Source: Arthrobacter sp. CDRTa11 (GTDB lineage Bacteria; Actinomycetota; Actinomycetes; Actinomycetales; Micrococcaceae). From it: a DNA stretch of 64,000 nt. Made by a program: the position numbers and the translations under genes. Under the pieces are notes generated by a model. That model did not search any database, was not told where the DNA came from, and was given only the letters and a program-made list of their open reading frames with translations. The first letter of the stretch is position 1; each line of letters opens with the position of its first letter. Below, piece by piece: positions 58,601 through 64,000 of the stretch. The DNA lies in assembly GCF_026427775.1 (NCBI RefSeq), contig NZ_CP044532.1:2728001-2792000 (forward strand), given 5' to 3'.

Positions 58601-60961
58601 GAGGGCACCGTCCGGCTGCCAGCTGCCGCCGCCCACGATCTTTCCGTTGAGGCCGTTGCCGGAGGAATCGGCCACGTCCGTTCCGGATCCCTGATCGAAG
58701 GCATAGCGCAGGATTTCACCGTTTGCGTTCGCCTGGACGGGTTTTGGTGTCTGCCGAAGCGCGTCCAGTTCGGTTTGGGTTACCGGAAGAACGGTTCCGT
58801 GGCGGGGGCTGGCGGGAAGATCGTAGTTGGCGGAGAGCTTCCAGGCCGGTGTTTCAAGGCTCGGGCTCTCCAGCGGGATGTAGCCGCGGCCGCCGAACTC
58901 ATCGAGGAAGAGGTAGAACTTTTCCTCGGTGTTGGATTTGAACACGGTTGGACCTTCCACCGCTGCCGTTCCTGCGTTCTTGCCGATGCAGGAGCTCTGG
59001 AGTGCCCAGTTCCTTGGGTTGCTGCCGGGCAGGTCGACGGCCAGCAGGTTGTTGGACTTTTCCTGCATGATGTCCACGCAGCCCGAAACTCCGCCTTCGT
59101 CCTTGGTGAAGCGGTAGTACGTGTCCTTGTCCTTGATGACCGTCGAATCAATGACGGACGTGCCGGGGTCATTCCAGACCTTGGCTTCGGAGAAGGTGCG
59201 GAAGTCCCGGGTTGTCGAATACATCATCTTGTTGACGACGCCGGCGGTGTGGCCGGGATCATTCTCGGCGTAGATTTTCGATGCCCAGAACACAACGTAC
59301 GCGCCGATGCCCTGGTCATAGTAGGCCTCCGGCGCCCAGGTGTTGCCGGCCGTGGCCGGGGACACCTTGACGTGCCGCTGCTCCGACCAGTTCTTGAGGT
59401 CGTAGGATTCCCAGACTTCCAGGTATTGGCTGCCTTGGCGCTGGGAGGAATCCCAGGACGTGCCGCTGCCGATGGAAAGATCGGTGGCGATCATGTAGAA
59501 CTTGTCGCCTTCGGGGGCGCGGATCACAAAGGGATCCCGCAGGCCCTTCGTTCCCATGGTTGAGGTCAGGATCGGCTTGCCGCCGTTGGTCTCGTCCCAG
59601 TGGAGGGCATCGTTTCCGCGGCTGGCGGCCATATAGATGTTTTCGCCGGCAATGCTGTTGCCCGTGAAGTACGCGAACGCGTATCCGGCGTAGGGGGCAA
59701 CTGCCGGCTTTGCCTTCACCCGGGCCGTGAACTGTTTTGTTCCGCTGGCTGCCCCGACGGTCAGGGTTGCGGTCAGGACGACGTCGGTGTCCGCGGCCGG
59801 GCGGTTAACAATGCCGGTGGCATCGATAATGGGGTTTGAAGACTGCCACGTTACCGCTGCCTGGCCGCTGGTGGGCGGCAGGGTGATGTTTCCGCGGACG
59901 TCATCGACGGCGGGAAGCACCAGGGCAGCGGTGGCGGCGGCAAGCTTTTCCTGGTCGGATTCGGCGGGGAGCACGGTTGCGCTGAACACCTTGGTTCCGG
60001 ATGCCTCACCGCGGGTAACGGTCGCCGTCAGCGTCACGGTTGCGGCACCCTGCGCAGCACTCGGGCGGGTAACAACTCCGGCAGCAGTAACCACTGATGG
60101 GTCGCTGGAGGCCCAGGCCACCGTGGAGCCGTTGACGCCGCTTGCGGGCAGGGACAGGTTGGCTGTGACGGCTGACAGGTCGCCCAGGCTGAGGGCGGCG
60201 ACGTCCCGGTCTTTCCGGAGCTGGTCGCTTGGCGCGACGGATGCGGCCACCTCGCTTGGCGTCAGGGCGGTGTTGTAGATCCGGAAATCGCGCACCGATC
60301 CGGACAGGTATCTGTCCGCTGTGTAGACCGAGCGGCCCAGGTAGTTCGCGGTGGTCAGGCCGCTTCCGATGCTCCCCGGCGTAATGGTGACTCCCGTCTT
60401 CTGCCCCACCTGCACACCGTCCAGGAAGAGCGTCGCTGTCCCATTGGAAAGTGTGTACGTGATGGTCTTCCAGACACCGCGGGCCAGGGCCTGGTTCTGG
60501 GAAAGCGTCTGTTCGGTGGACCAGTTGCCGGAGGCAATGGAGGTGCGGTAGCTGTCACCGGTGGTGAACAGGTATCCGTTGCCGGCGTTGGATGTGGTGT
60601 TGCCCAGGCCGTAGATGAAGTATGGCGTGGCCTGGGCAGGCGCGATCAGCACCTCGGTGCTGACGGTGATGGCAGACAGGCCCTGCATGATGTTGTCGGG
60701 AAGGCGTACGTAGTCATTAACCCCGTCCAGCTTCAGGCCTTCGCTGCCTGTCCAGGTGCCGCCGTTGACCACCGCCCCGTTGCGCCCGTTTCCGGAGGTG
60801 TCCACGGCGACGCTCCCGCTGGTCTGGTCCAGCGCGTATTGGAGTACAAGCCTGGGATCCGGGGACGTCTCGGCCAGTGCCGGGACCAGTGGGGTCAGGG
60901 CAAGCGCAGAGGCGACGGCCCCTGCGGCAGCAGCCCTGGTTAGCAAACGTACGGGTCGCAT
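55670..60961 (-). CDS. secreted multidomain protein with two GH43 and two LamG domains
   Basis: A 1763-residue extracellular protein. The order is signal peptide (cut near residue 30), LamG domain (about 35-240), Ig-like modules (about 245-420), GH43 domain 1 (about 425-735; Asp476, Asp605, Glu669) and LamG 2 (about 745-960). After a short linker domain come GH43 domain 2 (about 1048-1325; Asp1056, Asp1167, Glu1215), Ig-like repeats (about 1335-1500), an MBG-like module and a C-terminal beta domain with a DSFDRANGGVGSAW start. Both catalytic triads are complete. Such proteins act on arabinan, arabinoxylan or related side chains. No sortase signal is present. AAGAAGG precedes the ATG, and LacI-type operator sequences lie 100-140 bp upstream. 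Confidence 0.9.
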   Translation of the reverse strand: MRPVRLLTRAAAAGAVASALALTPLVPALAETSPDPRLVLQYALDQTSGSVAVDTSGNGRNGAVVNGGTWTGSEGLKLDGVNDYVRLPDNIMQGLSAITVSTEVLIAPAQATPYFIYGLGNTTSNAGNGYLFTTGDSYRTSIASGNWSTEQTLSQNQALARGVWKTITYTLSNGTATLFLDGVQVGQKTGVTITPGSIGSGLTTANYLGRSVYTADRYLSGSVRDFRIYNTALTPSEVAASVAPSDQLRKDRDVAALSLGDLSAVTANLSLPASGVNGSTVAWASSDPSVVTAAGVVTRPSAAQGAATVTLTATVTRGEASGTKVFSATVLPAESDQEKLAAATAALVLPAVDDVRGNITLPPTSGQAAVTWQSSNPIIDATGIVNRPAADTDVVLTATLTVGAASGTKQFTARVKAKPAVAPYAGYAFAYFTGNSIAGENIYMAASRGNDALHWDETNGGKPILTSTMGTKGLRDPFVIRAPEGDKFYMIATDLSIGSGTSWDSSQRQGSQYLEVWESYDLKNWSEQRHVKVSPATAGNTWAPEAYYDQGIGAYVVFWASKIYAENDPGHTAGVVNKMMYSTTRDFRTFSEAKVWNDPGTSVIDSTVIKDKDTYYRFTKDEGGVSGCVDIMQEKSNNLLAVDLPGSNPRNWALQSSCIGKNAGTAAVEGPTVFKSNTEEKFYLFLDEFGGRGYIPLESPSLETPAWKLSANYDLPASPRHGTVLPVTQTELDALRQTPKPVQANANGEILRYAFDQGSGTDVADSSGNGLNGKIVGGGSWQPDGALKLDGTTGYVDIPDNILSGVQDITVEADVLVSAAQSGAYFIYGFGNTDAAGVGNGYMFATGNSVYKTGIASGNWTTEQLANSTSALPRDSWKHLVYTLKGTVATVYLDGKKVGENLNATLNPGDIGFGSTTSNYLGKSVYNADRTLNGSLREFAIYNRALSAEEVQKISGDQAGLGDVSLADPSLLKVAPIVDSTSRKVTYPVKPGTDVGKLAPTFSLFPGAVSSPASGAAVDLGSPVTYKVTGPDGSTAEWTFAALEMKSPVLPGYTADPNIVVYGDTYYIYPTTDGIASWGSTKFSVYSSKNLVDWTDEGVVLDLANVSWTHSNAWAPTATSKNGKYYLYFSAGQSIGVAVADSPKGPFVDSGAPLVDKAAYGGAQQIDPAVFTDNDGVSYLFWGNGTARYVPLNADMVSYTAANVKTISGLSQFREGPFVHQRNGTFYMTYSIDDTRSENYRVGYATASSIAGPWTYKGVILEKKPELGILGTGHNSVVQVPGTDDWYIVYHRFAIPGGDGMHRETTIDRLTYAADGSIKPVVPTLESVGPQFADTSAPVVALATSPAAPNGADGWYLDPVTMSANATDNSGAAPTVEVAVDGGAWVPYLSSFEVASDGAHTIRARATDAAGNTSAEASVAVKIDRTAPQAGASLDEDRTLTLTATDPYSGVASLDYRVGTAEWLPYTAPVPAGRTAATVEFRAVDKGGNAATGTVDVPAPAGQSISFGEITPKTLGDSDFTISATATSNLPVTFAASGACTLLDASVHLTGAGTCSITARQEGSARFLPAPEVVRSFEVKAPVLDSFDRANGGVGSAWGGENGRQAYVIKDKALNPLLGGTLLHSATFGSDQTASLTLKTIAAKSVQGVVLKGQSGKSFLTAGVSALYDASARTVRVSTLGVDKNAWYSYGDIQASFAAGDVLTAKYVDGTVTVYRNADVVASVPLRTADVQFFAGKAGKTGISSTLATGSILDDFRAAAIAR

Positions 60962-61061
60962 CGGTGCGCCTTCTTTCTGCCCGCAGGCCGAGGATCAGGT
61001 AAGTGGTGACTCGGTACTGACGGGCAGGCAGGACCCCCAACAACACCATTGCTGCATCAGT

Positions 61062-61073
61062 GAGCGATCGCTC
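61062..61073. promoter_or_regulatory. 12-bp perfect palindrome upstream of the GH43 gene
   Basis: GAGCGATCGCTC is a perfect 12-bp palindrome 101 bp before the GH43 start. Its GAGCG half resembles the LacI-type site next to it, with a centre-to-centre distance of 23 bp. It may be a second operator. Confidence 0.5.
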
Positions 61074-61084
61074 TGCCAGCAAGT

Positions 61085-61096
61085 GTGAACGCTAAC
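61085..61096. promoter_or_regulatory. LacI-type operator upstream of the GH43 gene
   Basis: GTGAACGCTAAC differs at one base from GTGAGCGCTAAC at 7425-7436 in front of the GH42 operon. It lies 124 bp upstream of the GH43 start on the opposite strand, as expected for a LacI-family repressor site. Confidence 0.55.
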
Positions 61097-61210
61097 AATG
61101 AGGTCGTCAAGTAATGCCGGTCACATTACTGCCAGGGATGGGTCGACTGCAGCGTGCTCCGTCACACAAGAGCATGGTCCCGAGGCGGCCGGGTAGGTCA
61201 TACTGGCGGC

Positions 61211-61687
61211 ATGAACGCTGCGGCGAGAAAACCAGACCGGATCCTCCTCGCCATCCTGGCCGCCATTGCGCTGCTGGTAATCACCGCGCTGGCCGTCGTC
61301 TTCTTCCGCGGAGCGCCGCAGGAGCTGGACGAATCGACGCCGGCAGGGGTAGTCCAGCGCTACAGCACAGCGGTCATTACCGGGGACACCGCCACAGCCG
61401 ATACGTTCCTGACAGAAGAAGCCCGGGGCCGCTGCAACGGATATTTCGGGCCACCCGAAGCCACCAGGGTGGTTCTGGTCTCCACCAGCGAGCGCGGGGA
61501 CTCGGCTACGGTTAGAGTCTCCATCGTCCACTCCTCTCCGGGAGGACCCTTTGGGCCCTCCGAGTTCGAGATGGAAGAGGCCTTCTCCCTTGTGAAGGAT
61601 GGCGGCAGGTGGAAGGTGAACCAGGCGCCCTACCAGCTGATGTCCTGCGGCGGGGCGCCTGCCAGGCCAGCAAGTCCAATGCCATGA
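61211..61687 (+). CDS. hypothetical membrane-anchored protein
   Basis: A 158-residue protein with a short basic N-terminus, one transmembrane helix (ILLAILAAIALLVITALAVVFF, about 11-33) and an extracytoplasmic domain. The domain pattern TPAGVVQRYSTAVITGDTATADTFLTEEARGRC... FSLVKDGGRWKVNQAPYQLMSC resembles NTF2-like/DUF4878-type extracellular domains. The two cysteines could form a disulfide. The start at 61211 (MNAAARKPDR) is chosen for the normal anchor topology. Its stop overlaps the next gene by ATGA, so the two are coupled. Confidence 0.75.
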   Translation: MNAAARKPDRILLAILAAIALLVITALAVVFFRGAPQELDESTPAGVVQRYSTAVITGDTATADTFLTEEARGRCNGYFGPPEATRVVLVSTSERGDSATVRVSIVHSSPGGPFGPSEFEMEEAFSLVKDGGRWKVNQAPYQLMSCGGAPARPASPMP

Positions 61688-63504
61688 ACCCTTCGGCAGC
61701 ACCTGACGTCACACCGTCCGCTGTCCCGGTGGCAGGCACAGCCCAACAGGTGCTGCGGCGACTGATCCTGTACGTGCTGCTGTTTATCCTGGTGCTCGTG
61801 GCGGCCACAGGCCTCGCCGGCCTGTTGGAGCGCCTTTTCAGTTCAGGCTCAGAAATGGCGTCCACCGATGTCACCGGGCTTGCCCGCGCGCTGGCGTTCA
61901 CGCTGATTGGAGGGCCGCTGGCGCTTCTGCTCTGGTGGTTGGTCTGGAAAAAGCTGGACGACGGCGACGAACGCGGCACGGTGGGCTGGGGCCTCTACGT
62001 TGCCGCCATGTACACGATCGCCCTCATCATCTTCACCACGGCGCTGCTGGGATGGGCCGCGTCCTTAGTCGACGGCTCGGAGCCGCGGTGGTCTTCGGCA
62101 CTGGCCACCGGAGTTGTCTGGGGCGCGGTGTGGGCCTGGCACCGGTGGATGTGGCGGCATCCGGCCAGGGGACCGCGAAGCCTTGAGGACGTCCCGTCCG
62201 TTGTGGGTGCAGTTTTTGGGCTGATGGTCGGCGCGGCCGGAGGGATCACAGCGCTGGGCAGGTTGCTCGACGATGCCATCCGCGGCATCACCTTACTCAC
62301 GACGGCGGTGGAGCCGTGGTGGCAGGCTGTGCTTCAGGCTTCAGTTTGGGCCGTCGGCGGAACTGCCGTGTGGTGGTGGCACTGGAAACGGGATCCCGGC
62401 AGCCGCCTCAAGACCGGCCTGGCCGACGTCGCGGTTGTCGCCGTGGGTGTCTTCGCCGCCGGCATCACGGCACTGGGCGGCGCCGGCGTCGCGCTGTTTG
62501 CCCTCCTGAGGCTGGCGTTCGACAGGACGGACCCTGACACGGTAATGCTGGCACCCCTTGGTCCGGCGGTGGCTGCCGCCGCCATCGGCGCCCTGATCTG
62601 GCGGTACCACCGCACTCTCGCCGCTGACCGTGCAGCCGGAACCGTCCGCGCCAGCCGGCTGGTGACAGCAGGCGTCGCCCTCGCGGCCGCAGCGTCGGGC
62701 ATTGGCGTGGTGGTCAACGCCGCCTTGGCGCTTGCAGTCGCCGCACTGGCGGGGGACGGCTCCCGTTCCTTGCTGCTGGGGGGAGTCAGCTCGCTGGTGG
62801 TGGGCGGCCCTATCTGGTGGCTCGCATGGAAGCCGGCAAAACAACACGAACCGGGCGCCGCCCATCCTCCGGGCAGGCGTGTGTACCTTGTGGCCTTCTT
62901 CGGAATCAGCGCAGTGGTGGCGCTCGTTGCGCTTTTGGTTGTCGGATACCGTCTCTTCGAATTTTTCCTCGGCGACGTGTCTGGGGGCAGCGTCGTAGAC
63001 CGTATCCGGGGACCACTGGGCCTGCTGGTGGCCGCCGGCCTCGTTGCGGGCTATCACTATTCCCTCTGGAGGCACGAGCACAGCGAATCGGAGGCAGTGC
63101 CGCAGGCAGAGGCAGGGGCAGAGGCAGGGGCGGCTGACCTGACGGACAAGACGGAGAAGAGACCATCCATCGGCCACGTCACGCTCGTCAGCGGTTCCCA
63201 TTCCGAGGCCTTGTCCAGAGCCATTGCAACGGCCACCGGCGCGCAAGTCACCGTCTGGAGACGGGCCGACGGCGTCAGTCACCCGCGGGCCATTCCCCAG
63301 CAGGTCGGTCACCAGCCGCCCGCGCCTTCAGGGCCGGGGGAGTCTGATGAGGAGTCCGCGCTCGCGGCCCGCGTGACGCAAGCGCTGGAAGGCACCGTCG
63401 CCCGCCATGTCCTGCTGGTGATCGGCCATGACACCGGAGCGGATGCACAGATAGAGGTCATTCCCCTGGCCGTCGACGGCCAGAAGGCGCGGCACCCGAG
63501 TTGA
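61684..63504 (+). CDS. polytopic DUF5671-like membrane protein
   Basis: A 606-residue membrane protein made of repeated units, each with two or three helices and a tryptophan motif: PLALLLWWLVWKKLD, VWGAVWAWHRWMWRHPARGP, ASVWAVGGTAVWWWHWKRD, ALIWRYHRTLA, VVGGPIWWLAWKP and LVAGYHYSLWRHEHSE. This repeating xWWxxW(K/R) pattern fits DUF5671 proteins. The soluble C-terminal 140 residues contain an acidic AEAGAEAG linker and a small alpha/beta segment (HVTLVSGSHSEALSRAIATATGAQVTVWRR). Function is unknown. It is coupled to the anchored protein gene before it by a 4-bp overlap. Confidence 0.75.
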   Translation: MNPSAAPDVTPSAVPVAGTAQQVLRRLILYVLLFILVLVAATGLAGLLERLFSSGSEMASTDVTGLARALAFTLIGGPLALLLWWLVWKKLDDGDERGTVGWGLYVAAMYTIALIIFTTALLGWAASLVDGSEPRWSSALATGVVWGAVWAWHRWMWRHPARGPRSLEDVPSVVGAVFGLMVGAAGGITALGRLLDDAIRGITLLTTAVEPWWQAVLQASVWAVGGTAVWWWHWKRDPGSRLKTGLADVAVVAVGVFAAGITALGGAGVALFALLRLAFDRTDPDTVMLAPLGPAVAAAAIGALIWRYHRTLAADRAAGTVRASRLVTAGVALAAAASGIGVVVNAALALAVAALAGDGSRSLLLGGVSSLVVGGPIWWLAWKPAKQHEPGAAHPPGRRVYLVAFFGISAVVALVALLVVGYRLFEFFLGDVSGGSVVDRIRGPLGLLVAAGLVAGYHYSLWRHEHSESEAVPQAEAGAEAGAADLTDKTEKRPSIGHVTLVSGSHSEALSRAIATATGAQVTVWRRADGVSHPRAIPQQVGHQPPAPSGPGESDEESALAARVTQALEGTVARHVLLVIGHDTGADAQIEVIPLAVDGQKARHPS

Positions 63505-63688
63505 GGCCTGCAGGTTAGGACAGGAGGGTTTAGACGGTGGGCCTGGGTCCGCCTCCGCCCGCGTCCGGACCGCCAGTTGGCGGTTCAAGGGAAGCCCTTT
63601 GCGAGTGGCTGGCGGTTAGAATCCCAGGAGGCAATACCTAGGCTGAATTTCAGGTCACAACGCGGTGGCCGGCCATCCAGGAGACACC

Positions 63689-64000
63689 ATGATTCCAACC
63701 CCCAAAGCCCCACCCTTCGATGTTGAGCTCGGTTCAACTCTCGCTGCGTTGGGAGATCTGCTCAATCCAACCCTGACGCCGGACATGATCTCCGGTATGC
63801 GCGGCGGTCCGTTGACCGCCCCCATCGAAGATCAGCTGGCCGGCCACGCGGTCCGTCACGAGGAGCGGATAATCCCAGGCCCCGAGGGCGCTCCTGACAT
63901 CGTCGTGTCTATCTTCACCAAAATCGGGCACGTTCCCGGTGGCCCCGGGATCTATCACACCCACGGCGGTGGGATGATCATCGGCGACCGCTTCCTTGGC
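63689..64000 (+). CDS. alpha/beta hydrolase, HSL (hormone-sensitive lipase) family, 3' end outside window
   Basis: The first 104 codons of an esterase are present. The N-terminal cap region begins MIPTPKAPPFDVELGSTLAALGDLLNPTLTPDMISGMR. The oxyanion-hole motif HTHGGG occurs in GIYHTHGGGMIIGDRF, diagnostic of the HSL/family IV lipase-esterases. The nucleophile GDSAGG and the rest of the triad lie beyond the window end. CAGGAG precedes the ATG at 63689. A short hairpin (ACCGCCA/TGGCGGT, 63569-63584) lies in the 184-bp gap upstream. No partner gene is visible. Confidence 0.85.
   Translation, partial: MIPTPKAPPFDVELGSTLAALGDLLNPTLTPDMISGMRGGPLTAPIEDQLAGHAVRHEERIIPGPEGAPDIVVSIFTKIGHVPGGPGIYHTHGGGMIIGDRFLG

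Noticed and set aside
63569..63584. ACCGCCA/TGGCGGT palindrome as operator for the esterase gene
   Set aside because: It is a short GC-rich inverted repeat more than 100 bp from the start with no matching copy elsewhere in the window; it may simply be an mRNA hairpin.

Overview
The window is GC-rich actinobacterial DNA, most like Arthrobacter/Pseudarthrobacter (Micrococcaceae). The assignment rests on protein family content, tightly packed genes with ATGA overlaps, frequent GTG/TTG starts, an actinobacterial bioB-bsaP-bioA-bioF-bioD operon, a DtxR/IdeR-type iron box and many LacI/GntR/IclR/TetR-controlled catabolic units. It looks like soil-bacterium chromosome: I saw no phage, transposase, tRNA, rRNA or CRISPR.

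Layout. 1-6.2 kb: the end of a 3-hydroxybenzoate 6-hydroxylase-like flavoprotein, an MpaB-type oxygenase, an ECF42-type sigma factor with its YCII/DGPF partner, a TetR repressor divergent from a cofactor-free haloperoxidase-type hydrolase with two matching operators, a RidA protein and an NTF2-like protein. 6.2-13 kb: a LacI regulator divergent from a GH42 beta-galactosidase followed by an ABC sugar importer (binding lipoprotein and two permeases, no ATPase), so imported galacto-oligosaccharides would be cleaved inside the cell. 13-15 kb: phosphatase, NmrA-like and DUF1801 genes. 15-22.4 kb: a tightly overlapping five-gene cassette of SWIM zinc-finger protein, DUF5691 protein, MoxR AAA+ ATPase, DUF5682 protein with TraB/TIKI-like motifs and VWA protein. 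Its function is unknown and it is the best candidate for an undescribed system.

23.8-29.7 kb: a biotin operon, bioB-bsaP-bioA-bioF-bioD plus a cytochrome P450, in which every junction is a 4-bp ATGA overlap. The P450 is therefore a candidate pimelate supplier analogous to Bacillus BioI, although its K-helix ExxR motif is replaced. bioA carries an in-frame 36-bp minisatellite. 30.8-37.9 kb: a gamma-resorcylate/resorcinol catabolic cluster (decarboxylase, hydroxylase, hydroxyquinol 1,2-dioxygenase, maleylacetate reductase, MFS transporter, IclR regulator) leading to 3-oxoadipate. 37.9-50 kb: a debranching-enzyme-like protein, an SDR lacking its YxxxK pair, a Cys-tailed cation transporter, a ChaB protein, a 2H phosphoesterase, an orphan GntR regulator, a flavin disulfide reductase lacking its His/Glu pair, a secreted gamma-glutamyltransferase and a GH15 enzyme.

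50.5-55.6 kb: a Dpp/Nik-type ABC importer (binding lipoprotein, two permeases, one protein with two fused ATPase domains) behind a near-consensus iron box, suggesting iron-regulated metallophore or metal-complex uptake. 55.7-61 kb: a 1763-residue secreted protein with two complete GH43 catalytic domains, two LamG domains and Ig-like modules. Its upstream region has a LacI-type operator differing by one base from the one at the GH42 operon. 61.2-64 kb: a small anchored protein, a polytopic DUF5671-like protein and the start of an HSL-family esterase. No intergenic stretch exceeds 300 bp.
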